A stretch of DNA of 64,000 nucleotides from the NCBI GenBank assembly GCA_022578965.1, contig MU400526.1:186001-250000 (forward strand). The letters run 5' to 3'. This DNA comes from Xylaria sp. FL1777 (taxonomy: Eukaryota > Ascomycota > Sordariomycetes > Xylariales > Xylariaceae). The translations under genes were made by a program, and so were the position numbers. The notes beneath the pieces were generated by a model. The model was not told where the DNA came from and did not search any database. It saw only the letters and a list, made by a program, of their open reading frames with translations. Shown here one piece after another: positions 13,201-25,262 of the stretch (positions within the stretch are counted from its first letter, which is position 1; the number at the start of each line of letters is the position of its first letter).

Positions 13201-15576
13201 TCCCAATGATTTATTTCCATCCTTCGTTTTGCTGGCAGCAGAGTGCGGGCTGGCTGTGCTCTATGAACGCTAAAGTAAGGGCGCGAGAGAGGAAAGTGAA
13301 GAGTGAATATTCTTCTACAAGACGACCAGGGGCACGGGACCAATGGGCGACGATATTCTCTTAGCCAGGTCCTGTGAATCTGCCAATCTACCAATCTACC
13401 TACTCTCTCTCTACCTACCTAGGTATACTATCCTAGGTATTCTATGTACCACCAGACGTTATATGTCAACGCTGTTGTTTTTCAAATTATTCCTCTTGCA
13501 CCTATCCACTGCCATTCCCTCGCCCATACACGGGACACACATGCAGCCATACATGCTCCCAGCGGTGCCTAGTGTACATGCATGGTTTCTTCACTTTGAT
13601 ACCACTTCCCCATATTTCAATTTGTTGCAGTACCTGTCTTCCTCTGCACCTATTTTATTCCCAGCGTCCCAGCGTCCCAGTTTTCCCGTCCTCTTCGGAG
13701 GTGTTACCTGAGTGGGTACTTACAATGCACGCCTAAGGGAGCTAACATCCAAGTGTACCTGCCTCTCGGTGCTGCAATCGAGAATGGCGCTCCTGCCTGC
13801 CTGCTTACCTACACTACATACATGTACATGTACCGTGCCATTGTTGTACATCCCCATCAAGTACACCCAGCAAGTACCTACTTCTGCCGGTGGTGGTATA
13901 TATGTACCTGGCTGATCCTGGGACTCCTCTGGCGCGCGAATTCTCCAGTTCTCTGGCCCTCCACTCTCCCATACCCAAAACCGCGTGGGCTGCGCCATGC
14001 TTGATGCTGTGTGACAACGCCTTGTACCGGCCATGTACCTTTCACACGTCGAGTTTCTCTCGCTCACTGCACGCTGCTCACTGCACACTGCCTGCTTCGC
14101 TGCCTCTCTGCCTCTCTGCCCGTCTGCATCTGCCTCTATCTGCCCATTGCTCTGGGAACCGAGACGAAGGGGAAACATCCACCAGCACAAACAACTCGCG
14201 GGCTTGTCATCTCATTCACTCATTCGCTGGTGGTGCTGCTGATTCATACATTCCCTGTCGACATATGTCCATTCAATTCCACTCTGCTACTGATTTTCGA
14301 CTTAGACCCTAGACCCTGGGATGCCCGTTCTATGCCCCCCTCTGTCCTTCTTGCTTGCACACACCTCGACCGTCTTCCTCCTATGCTTACACGTTAAAAC
14401 ATACCACACACACACACATCACCACTGCATGTCCCTCGATACCTCCGGACGAACGTCTGCTGACCTATTTCTGACTCCAGCCGCTGCAGGTCCTGACTCT
14501 ATAAGCTGCTGCCGCTGCTACTCTGCTTCCCGGTCCTCGGCTACCAATGCCGTAGCCTGGTAGAGGTTGTAGCTTGCACGGGGAAGGAGGGAAAAGGCGT
14601 TAACAGCACCAGCACGGAGAAGCAAAGTCGACAAAAGACAGCACCACTAGCCTGCACCAGCACCTTCATCTATTTACTGTCTCCCTCACCTGCCACGCCA
14701 GTCTCGCTACTACTATCACTTGTCATTTGACCCTTGTAGTAGTTTTTGTTTTTGTTTTTGTTTTGCCCACGACAGTGTCATGAACTGACGATATCTGCCT
14801 TTGTCTCTAACAGGACTTTGAGCCTTCGCCGCCCACTTGCAACGGGCTAGAATCATATATCGAAATCCCGGCTATAGCTGACATGCGGTATGTTGTTCTC
14901 TCCCTTTCCAACACTTGCAATGCCATTCATTATACACGAGGCGGAGACAGAAAGTAGAAAGGTTCTCGTATTCTTGTAGTCAGCCTGACACTTCGCTGGG
15001 TTCGTGTACAAAATCTTGCACGGCTTTCTGTCTCTTCGTGTACTGCTACAGTTTGCCTGGAAATTGGGCACACATCGTGTTGTACTGATTAGGCACTTCC
15101 CGTACCCTGTTTCTTCTGATTCTCGTTGGTACTCCCGCCGGCCACAATATACTGCTATAGTTGGTGGTGGTGGTGCTGCGGCGACTGTGGACAGGTGCAA
15201 GGGTGTGGCTGCCCTTGCCGGGCAGAGATTGCAACACAATTAAAACTTGTCGTTGTGGCTCTCCCGGTCCTCTCTGCCCCCTACGCCCTGAAGGCTGGGC
15301 TCTAGGCTCTAGGCTCTGGGCTCCGGACTATGGGTTGTGGGCTAGGGGTGCTTGTGACTCGCTGTTCCCGATCCTGACCCGCCATCCTGTTCCCCCTTGT
15401 ATGACGGCAACGTCGTTGTTAGTATCACTGCTGCTCTGTCATACTTAGACAGTTGGCATTGTGGTGTGTTGTGTGTGCCGTGCGTTGTGTGGGAGCATCG
15501 TCGCGCAAGCTGCCTCGCGCTGCACACGAGTTACCCTTCACCTCTTCGCGGGCCCCTGCTGATCCGTCCGCGTTAG
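10201..15576. other. Pyrimidine-rich upstream region of the NDT80-like gene
   Basis: This stretch is strongly C/T-rich on the plus strand and leads into the coding exon at 15577. It contains a run of 27 T (11985-12011), GAGCTG tandem copies (about 12197-12215), repeated TACCTA motifs (about 13385-13440), a CA run near 14404, (GTTTTT)n near 14748-14764 and imperfect GGCTCTA/GGCTCTG copies near 15295-15325. Long, CT-rich leaders with upstream AUGs are common for ascomycete regulators, so I read it as promoter plus 5' leader, possibly spliced. The first coding exon of the NDT80-like protein must lie somewhere in it, but I could not fix its ATG. Frames such as 11092-11706 (minus, Arg-rich) look like composition artefacts. 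Confidence 0.45.
11985..12011. repeat. Poly(T) tract, 27 T
   Basis: An uninterrupted run of T on the plus strand within the presumed leader or promoter of the NDT80-like gene. Homopolymers of this length are unstable and prone to sequencing error. It could also be the A-tail relic of an old retrotransposed element in minus orientation, although no element body was recognised beside it. Confidence 0.9.
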
Positions 15577-17337
15577 ATACAACCAGGAACCTTCTATCAC
15601 ATCGCTGAGCTTAGAAACCCAATCCCAGACGCCGCCGGTGTTGAGCGGTTTCCCTGCGCCCCTACTTAACACTACGACGGGGTATTCCCCGGACACCGGG
15701 CACTACTATCCTCCTCCGACTTCACAGCTATTCTCCGCTGCTGCGGTCGATCCTAGGTCACGTCTGGGCTCTAAGTAAGTGACGTGCTACTACAATCTTT
15801 CCCCTGCGTTTGCTCTTACACATGAAAAACGCGCCTACTTGGTCTTCACTCTGCTCACCAAGCTAGCAACAGCACCAATACGGGTATGGCACATGCCCCT
15901 CGGGCCACTGCGTTGCCAAATCCAGGATATAGTGCCAGAGAGGTCTACGCAGGGCCGCGGCCGTCGTTCATAAGAACGACAGATCACATATCTAGATCTC
16001 CGTCTTTTGCGACTCCTCTACGACGCCATCCCCTCAGTCCTACACCTAGCCCAAGTATTGGGTTCACCAGTCCAGTAAGGATGGAGGGAGCCCATCAATA
16101 CGGCAAGAATCCTGCGGGAAACACTCCTCCGCTCATGGCTATGGTTGCCCACGGGCAGCTAGTATACAGCGATGCGACAACTCCCGGCTCCGGTACGCCG
16201 GTCAAAATCGATATTCAGGGCGTTATCGACAAGGGGTTTTTCCTTTCGGATGGGGAATGGACCTGTTATCGTCGAAATTACTTTTCGTGCATCTGCTCGT
16301 ACGGGCTTTCGCCCCATTATCCTAACGCCACGATGCAGTATCTCCCTTCAGGAACAACAGCCTCTTACCAAGTATTCGGGTTCGCGATGACTATATCCGC
16401 TGTGGTGTCCGATAGTGACTCCCAGAACATCGACCTGGTACAACACACGCCTAAGAGAGACAAAGGCCCAACAGCGAAGCCAGAGAAAGTGAGAATGTTG
16501 CCTAAGCCTCACCAACAGCCGTCAAACCCTCTGGGACTGTACTCAGAGCACACTATGGCGGGTGGTTCTAGGGCAATGTATGAAAGTGGCTATGGTCAAA
16601 GCGGACAGGGACCCTATGCGACAGAGCATACTTTCGAACGTATTCAATTTAAGCAAGCTACTGCAAATAACGGGAAGCGAAGAGCCGCCCAGCAGTACTA
16701 TCATTTGGTGATAGAACTTTACGTTGACGTGGGCACGCAGAGCCCGGGCGAACAGTTTATTAAAGTCGCAGAACGAAAATCAGCAAAGATGATTGTCCGC
16801 GGTCGCTCCCCAGGACACTATCAAACGGAGCGAAGGGGCAGCACGAGCAGCGGTCCGGGAGGATCGAGCGGCATGGGCAGCTATTCAAGCTCCCAGGTAC
16901 TTGGGGGTGACTACGGGACGGGTTCTTCCAATCTCCTTTCCAATGCTTACTCAGGAAACTACGAGGCCCGGTCTGGACACTATGGAACAAGCCGCCACCC
17001 CGACATTGGTATGGAGCCCATGATTCCTACGGAAGAGGCTAAGGCGATCGATACAACAAAGGAGTATCAATATTATCCCTCAACGATATATGAGGGCGTT
17101 GAGCCCCGCCACGGAATTGAAATGTATTCCCATCGTCATGAGCAAGACACAATGTTGGCCGCGACAACTTCTGCTGCTGACTCAGCGATTTCTAAAGTTA
17201 AGCATGAGTATGACCATACTCTCCCAAGCATCCTATATCAGCCCGGTTCTGCGTACTACCCCAGAAGCTGCAATCGATTCGAGGGCAGAGCAACGTCAGC
17301 CGGCTATTACCCTACACCTCTTTCTCAATCCGGGTGA
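15577..17337 (+). CDS. NDT80/PhoG-family transcription factor, VIB-1/XprG-like (5' end incomplete)
   Basis: Two coding exons are visible, 15577-15774 and 15873-17337, separated by a 98 bp intron (GTAAGT..CAACAG) that joins cleanly as an Asn codon. The first begins after GTTAG at 15572-15576 and has no ATG in frame back to a TGA at 15560, so an earlier exon is missing. A truncated product could begin at ATG 15886. The core reads KGFFLSDGEWTCYRRNYFSC, then LVQHTPKRDKGP, then TFERIQFKQATANNGKRRAA and YYHLVIELYVDV: the NDT80/PhoG DNA-binding fold of Neurospora VIB-1 and Aspergillus XprG. In those species it controls proteases, carbon and nitrogen starvation responses and heterokaryon-incompatibility genes. 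The C-terminal half is Gly/Ser/Tyr-rich and low complexity, as in the family. The nuclear regulator call is strong; the exact orthology is inferred. Confidence 0.87.
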
Positions 17338-20300
17338 ACGTATCTTTCGAGCGCTGCCTAGTTATATGCGAAAGAGATAGTTCAAGCTGTGTACGATGCC
17401 ATATGGATTTATAGCAACCTGGCTTCGTACCTCCACCTTTGCATTAAAACGGCCGCATCGGAGAAAAAAAAAGCATATTGTAATTTGTTTTATTCGGATT
17501 TAACCCAGCTACTGGAGCTGGGTACGACGGCGTACGGACAATGAACACGGAAAGACAGAGAGGCCAGGAGTTCAACGCTGCATGTGGTTTCTCTACATAC
17601 AAGATGTGTGAGGCATACAGCGAAACTGATATCGCATTATTATGTAATGGTTTCGGGTATACTAAACAGATGAGGTTTACGAAAGAGCGTGAGTAAAAGG
17701 GATTGTGGAGTACGGCAAGGATACCCGGACACGAATGTTTTATTATGGAACAGTTCTCGTAAGACCGGTGGCCAGAATTCTGGTCCCTGGTCCCTGGTCC
17801 TCATGCCCAGGCGAGAGTCACATCGGGAAACATTCATGGTTGGCGTTTGGCAAAGACGGATGGATTTCCCGGCAGCATGATATTTTGACATTTCTTTCCT
17901 ATCTCCTTTCTACTTCGATATGGGAGGCCGTGGCGAATGATTTACTTGTTGCCCTAACTGCTCCTAGTGAGAACAACTCGTTACAAGTGGCCATCTGCGT
18001 CTTGACTTTGGTTCGGGGACGGTTGGGCGGGACAGTTGTTTGCGAGAGTTTCCGCAAGGTGGCAGCGGGTTGCCGAATGCTCCAAGATGGAGTTCAATGT
18101 TAAGGTTGTTGTATATCTGGCAGGCAAGCTCAGATACACGGTACCTTGCGGATGCTCAAGTTCTCCTTAGCATACAGTAGCTCTTTACCCTCGCAATCGC
18201 AACAAGCTCTTCGAAATGATTCCGATTGGTGCCATATGGTAGTAGTGGGCCTTGACTTATTTGCATGACAGATGCACACGGTACCACCAGCAATCAAAGT
18301 GTGGATGATGGGCATGCAAATTATGATTCACTGGATCAAGTGAGCGAAAAGCCAGTCATAAGCCCCCGTTGCCGGTACTATCTGCCAAGCTAGTGTAAGT
18401 ACTCTCGTACTGTGGTAGTGCGTCTGCCCAGCCAGCCTCACCAAGGGTCCCACAGCGGGAACTAGAGGCGCTAAGAAGGCACGTCGAAGAAAAAAAGCGA
18501 CAACCACAAAATGCCAAATTATATAGTGGGGTTGGACCCCTGGTCATTGTGCCGTTTGTTTCAGGTACTTATCGTGTACATACTCAGTAAACCGCTGGTG
18601 ACCTGGCCCAAGATCGGCTTAACGTTCCCACAGTATTCATCTACAAGTGGGTAGGTAGGTAGCTCTGGATGCAAATACCATAAGCCTGTCTCTTTTACCC
18701 TGACGACCAGTTACCGGGTCGCTGGCAATACCTCCTCCCTGTCAGAATTTGTCCCCCTTGTACTCACTCAAAAAAGTGCCCACAGACGCGTGGGTATGTG
18801 TAAGTAGGTAGTATATACTGCGTGGTAGTAGGTATGTATATAGGTAGGCACTGCATGCTCACACCACCTTGGCAGCTCTGCCCCTCATTGTGTGTGAGTG
18901 CTTGTGTACAAGGCACTGCACTACCGACATGCCAGTACCCAGGTACCTATTCCAGTAGCTAGAACTACATGATGCAGCCAGCTCTCCTTACATACCCGCT
19001 GTACATTTACCAACCAAGAACGAGTAAGTATCAGCACATTATGTATTGTGATTAGGGGAGCGTAACGATACCATACCATCCTTGCCCCAAACGCATGGGA
19101 CCAAATAACGTGCGCAACTCTCAGTCCCCTGATCGAGGATCGACAACACATCAAGCAAAGCAAACAAAGTACATACAGTAGACAGTCTACAAGAATAGAC
19201 TGCTCTGTACGAAACATAAGCAATTATAAATTATCGGTAGTGGCTCTAATATAGATAGATATACATATACTGCGTATGTGTGTGTATGTGAATGCTTATC
19301 TACCTGCTACGCCATACTTGGGTATATGTACTTGGAGACATCTGAGGCGCTACACTACACTAAGAATAGTACATGCCTACATACCTACCTACCTAGTGTA
19401 CCTGGTAGTATGCGGTTGCGTAAGTAAGTTGGCACATTTACGGAAGAGGATGACCCCACACACCAAGGGAAACGGCATCCAAACGGTGCGTGGAGCAGTG
19501 GAACAGACGGCAGCCGAGAACACGGAACACCGGAATATCGGCCGAGTTGCGAGGCAGTCTCAAACTCTAATGCTTGAGATGACGGATGGCGGTAGTTTGA
19601 CAGTTTGTGGATCCAAACTTGTGGGGGTGGGTTTACGATTCCACAGCTGTCTAGAGAGCATTATGTGATACTGCTGCTACTGCTGCTTTCTGCTGATGGT
19701 GGTGGTGTTAGTGAGGTGCAAAAGCGCAGGGAGGCTTGCAGGACACTTTGAATGCACTGGAGAATACCTAGTCTCGAACGGCATCTTGGGTAAGTAAGTA
19801 TGTAGTTCCATCAGCAAACTTGTAACTTTTACCGAAACATCGGCCCTTCTTTCCTCAACCGCAATTTAACTTAAACAATATGTAGGTACCTACAGGAGAA
19901 GCCCAGCTCTACAGTACACAACTACGTACGCAGTATAGAACACGATGCCTACTACATATAAGTCCTTTCCTTTAGTCAGCCATGTTGCTGACATGATCTT
20001 CTCATAGTCTTCTCGCCCTCTTTCGCCAATTAGTCAAATTCCCAAGCTACCTTACTTCTGTCAACATACTGTCTACCAAGATAACGAAACGAGACTGCCA
20101 ACCCTCGCGTCCAAGGGGGAGTGCGATGCTATCCGGAAAGCGGCGTGGCCGTCCTCATCCTGCGCAAGCACTATACTACTAGGTATGTACGTACCTACAT
20201 GGCAGCTAGAGGCTACATGTAGTGTACGTACTTACACATACTATCTACTGGGTACGTATATGTATATGTATATGTAGAATCGCTTCGGGAGATGCAGTTC

Positions 20301-23300
20301 AGCATCCCTGTCTCTTTTCTTCTTCTTCACCGTTGCACATCGATGTAACGAGTCCCTCATGCCGCAGGCTGCGGCACAGCGGCACACGCCATTGGCCCTT
20401 CATTTGAGTAATTTAATCCAGCACGGTCCAATCACATGGCCGGTTATTTCGAAATCTTGAAACACGATGGCCATGAAGTCAATCCGACGTCGTCCCGTCC
20501 GTCATGGCACCTGAGTGGTTGCAGTGCCTCTTCTCGTGATCGCCACCCAGCAGGCATCAGTCCTAGATCTACAGCCTCACCATCATGACATGCTCAGCAG
20601 ATGGATGTAGGTAGCCTACGTACGTACACGTATAGCTGGCTGGCTATGTAGCTATGTATGCATGTATGCATGTAGGTATCAGGATTACTTGATGCTTACT
20701 TGGTACGGCACCGGTTACCTATCTGGCGTCGATCGCCTTCTATACTAGGTCTCACAGGACATTTCGACCACAAGTAAGTATACAGAGAGCACCCATCTAC
20801 ACACCTACTGCCTCGGCACAAGAGCAATATGCATACCTACATACATACCTGCAATAGGACTCCGACATGGCGTCGCGGCCAAGTCGCAGTCCCGCCCAAG
20901 GTGGTATGCAAATAGTCCTATACAGATGTATACTACTTTACAGTAGTCCCGACTTACCTAGTTTTGCTCCTGTTGGGTAGTGGCCAAGGACGGTTCATTT
21001 CGATGGCAGGCTTGGCATACGCGATCGAACAATCCCTTCTCTGGACTGGTCTCATACATAGTACCTATGCGTAGTGGGAGAACCAATCCCACCCTACCCC
21101 GACAGGCGTTGCCGGCCGAGAGAACGAAGCTACTTTGCCATACAAAGCTCGAGGACCCCCATCTTCCAAAAAGCCTGCCGGCTGACTTGGTCCCGCAAGC
21201 CATCAGCGCGTCGCTCACCGAGCTAGTAATTTTCGAGAACCCGATCTGGCCCCCACGGTTGATCTTACTACTTTTTGACCCGAGGGAGCTGCTCGGCCGT
21301 TCCCTACCAATTCTTCTTGATGCATGACCTACTAATTTAGAAGCATGCAATCACGCTGCTCAGTGCTAGTAGATGAACTAATTGTATCACAGCATGGAGC
21401 ACAGCTGTACGCGCCTACAGTCGTCACGGTTGTGACGGCCCGCGTTCTTCGGTTGGCGTTGTTTAATCAAGCTTTGTGGAGCTTGGATCAGCAGTAGTTA
21501 GCTAGCTCGAGGTCATCGCCAGTCAAGTATAAGTAGTGTAGGTAGGTTCGGTATACGATACAACTTGACAGCTCCCCAGGCAGTGTCCTTCCACTGGCCG
21601 TGCCTCTCCCCTAGAGCAACTGAGTGGGGTGTCATTTTGCCATGACATCAAACATCACCCCTTGCCATTGATGCGGACCTATTCGTTCAAACCTACCTAC
21701 CAGAGAAGATGGCAGATGGGCTTCGAACCTGGATCACCGAGCATTGCGCCAAGATAAGCGAAGTGCACTGTAGCCGGATTTCGGACCCGAGAGGCCTTAG
21801 GAGAAGTGCAAGACGTCTGACTACGAGTCTTGGAGTAGCCATCTGTTTAATGCACTACTTGCGCGTTCATTCAGCTGCCAGGATCTGGTCCGTTGCGTTG
21901 GTTGATGGCACTCACCTCTCCCATGCCCGCTGCACTGTCTGTCTGCATTGACCAGGGGAGTCGGAACAACATCATCGTCATTGATGCTGAAGATGCGGGA
22001 CCGGCCGTTCAATTGTGGATTGCAATTCTAACCAAATGAGCAGCCCCTAGTACGGCAGCCAGCCTTTGAGACAGGTCAGCTGAAAATATGAAGTCATCCT
22101 TTCGAACGGCTTTTATTCCTCAGACGACTCGGCACCATGCTAATCCTTACCTGGTACTTTAGACCACTTCCCACGTATCTAGTGATACGCATTTCCGTCT
22201 GACCAGGGAGGACACATCTGGAACCTATCGTCGGACCCGACCATGTAGACTCAGTAATTCGCTACATTTCGGTTTCTGTTAATGGCCCAACCCGCAATCT
22301 ATTAAGACACAATAGTACCCGGAATATTAAGTTCATTCCCAGATAGCCGAGTTCCTCATGCAAATCCCTAGAGTCAGTACTTCAGTCCTCATTCGCTCAC
22401 TTCAGGCCTTCTCTGCGACTTGAGTCAAAGCAAGTCAAGCCGACACCACTACTGTAGATTACCCGCTCACCCCTGTCGCTCACGGAATAGCAATGGCACC
22501 TACCTACAATTTATTCACTCATGATTATGTGGCGTGGATATCGGTGAAGCGTTCGAATTGGCAGTCTGGATACCGGTAGACGAAAGTGGGTAAATCCTTG
22601 GTGCAATCTCGCAAAGACCTACCTGCGTCTCAAGCCACCCTATCGTAACCCCGGAAGATGCTAAGAGTATCCAGTCTCTCTTCATATTACGTCCTACTAT
22701 CGCGTCAGACCGGCCAACAACCCCTCTCCGGCCTTGCCTACTCGCAACTTGCACCATTTCGTGTATCTCTTCCAACCATCTTGGCAACGTTTGGCTGCTA
22801 CTCTGACATGCGCCGTCAGAAAACCCCTTTTTTGTTACACGACTTTCCGACTCTCTTCAGCCCTACGCACAACTTTGTATCACTACCGCCTTGCTTATGG
22901 AATGTGCTGGACAGATGCGCGGCCGGGACCACCCGGATGCTCAGCAAGCTGACGCTGACTGTGGAATAGTAATGGATGTCCTATACTGAGTTGTTGCCTA
23001 CACTACTAGGGAGTCACTGCGACAGATACTTACCATCCAGGAGCAAATTGCCACGAAGTGTATGACCTGCATATGCTTGCATACATCGGCACACTCCATG
23101 AGCGGCTGTGCCGCTGGCCTGCCGACGCCAACGCCACATCGTTTGTTACACACGCCGATCCTCGCATTCGAGATAGGTAGTCGTGTACAGCCTGGTATCT
23201 GGGGGGTAACACAACGGTGATTCAACTTGTCTTCGAGCGGCGCAGCCATCTCGGTGCCGCTCAATGTGCGGTGCACTCTGCGGGAATTTGCTCAATTGGG

Positions 23301-25262
23301 CATCATGCTTGAAACCGGGAGCGATAGCTTCTGGCTTGTGATTACGATCCCGGCGCTGTCCTGTCAACCACGAGAGGTGAGTCGTCGGGCGTGATCCCTC
23401 TATGTCTCAGTTTAGCTGCCACAAATTATCACCGGATTGAGCCATGGCCAGGATTCGCGTTTCGATCCTCCTGGTGTAACAAAACTAAGCGCCGATTCTA
23501 ACCTGGGCCAACTCATCCTCCTCTCCTCAAGCGCGCTGTACTACGGGCGACCTGTGGGGGGTACGATCAAACTTGCGCATTTTAGGTAACACAGCACTCG
23601 ATCAACTCGATACTGTCGAAGCCTCGTGTCGACAGTAAGAGAGAAACCAGGCGTCCGGGTACAGCGGTTAGCTCCCAACGTCGATCTGCGGGCTGAGGCT
23701 TGGAGCTGACTGGGTACTATACGCAGTAATCGTGCAGATTCAGCATTACGTAGATCTGACGTTAGGAAGCAGTTGTGTACCTCGCTGTACACCTATCTAC
23801 CTACTGTACCTCTACTCTGCAGTTTGGTACGCGTGGCTGATCAACTACCTACCTTGATTTAACGAACCCCCCTAGGCCTGCTTGATCAGAAGGAATTTCA
23901 AAAAGGACTATCTGTCGCCACATACCTCTTCTTTAGGCTTGGAGGAGGTATAGCAGATCCCGCTAATTCTTCTCACTTTCTCACTCAGCTCCACGTGGCC
24001 AGTTCTACACACGGCACGGATGTAAGATTTCCTTCTCGCCTGCCTTAGGAAAAGGGGGGCGTGGGGGTGGGGGTAGAGAGAAGACGGGAAGAAGGGGAAA
24101 AGGTCCCCCAGTTGTTCAATGCGGATGCGAATGCGAGACGGCAAGGCAAGGAAAGGCAAACAGTCGTGCAGCTCTGTAAACTCACCATGTCATCCCTTTA
24201 AAACCCCCCCCCTTTTCAACAGCTATCCAAAGATAAAGAAAAATTAACTGGAACCCTTTTAGTTGTAGTGGGATTTCATGCTTGGCTTCGGGCAAGACCC
24301 TTCCCGTCTTGGCAAGGTTTTCTCGGTAGCTGTTATGTCTAAAGTGAGTAAGATTCTAGAATCTCGCATGTAGTTGTGGAAACTAAAAGGGGCTGACTGG
24401 TTGGCTGGCTATAGTGGTGACACCCGAAAAGAAAGGGAGGGTTTCTCTGGTGGTGGTGCAAGATTGCTATCGGAGGTTCCCCGCGGCATCCTTATCGGCA
24501 TTTAGAATGTGTCAGACAGAGGCGTCGGGCTTTTATACTACTTAGGTTTAATCATAATGCTATCGAACATAGCCGTGGTGTTTTTTTCGTTTAGTGTTGC
24601 TAGAATCGCGAGGCAGGATCGTCTATTGAGAAGGGTGTCTGAGAGTAGTAGGTATGGATTAGTTGGCGCTGTCGATCTCCTAGATTTGATCGTTGACGTT
24701 TTGTGAAAAGTCTCCCTGAGCCCTTAATATGGTGTCCAGGAGGAAAATAGGGGAAGTATCCAATATTAATTGATTGACTGAGACCGCTTCCCCTTAAGCT
24801 TTTCTTCAGTGTTAGTAAAGAAGATAGTGTTCGGTCTCACAAGATAACTAGTTGGTGTTAACGAGCAATGGCTGGACTAAAGAGCAAGGTTCTGTCGCTG
24901 TGTCACTCGATCTTAGTAGATAGATGTTCCTATGTGTGTATCTTTGTAATCTGAATATTCGCTCTCCTTACATTGTAATGCTATCGCTCTATGAATCCCC
25001 GCGACAGAGGTCGCCCTCCTGCGTGTCTAGCTAGCTATATACCAATAGGGGTGGGGTATAGTTCTATATGCCTCCTTTCCAGTTGTTGAAAGTGCGTAGA
25101 CGTGTATATACATGATGCATGCACACAGGCTATTCAAATAAAACCCCCATTATCCTGACTTCAAGTAGCTTTTTCTAAGTTCAGGATATGAATCCCAATG
25201 CAAGGTTGTTAAAACCCATCCGATCGCAACGATTCAATTCCTACCAGCGCCAATAAAGAAGC
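17338..25262. other. 8 kb gene-poor stretch rich in TACCTA/TAGGTA motifs
   Basis: No supported gene. The first few hundred bases are probably the 3' UTR of the NDT80-like gene. The rest carries many copies of TACCTA or its complement TAGGTA, often in tandem (around 18650-18662, 18806-18850, 19376-19400, 20185-20235, 20610-20680, 20825-20860, 23790-23860), plus TGC/TGG triplet patches near 19670-19710. Open frames up to 130 codons (20958-21350 minus; 19276-19668 plus) show no motif. It may hold promoter elements of neighbouring genes, non-coding RNA, or decayed repeats. Confidence 0.45.

Noticed and set aside
21716..21750. Sequence resembling a tRNA T-loop (GGTTCGAAGCC on the minus strand, followed by CCA)
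   Set aside because: The bases around the loop do not pair as a T-stem, and no D or anticodon arm of correct spacing was found.
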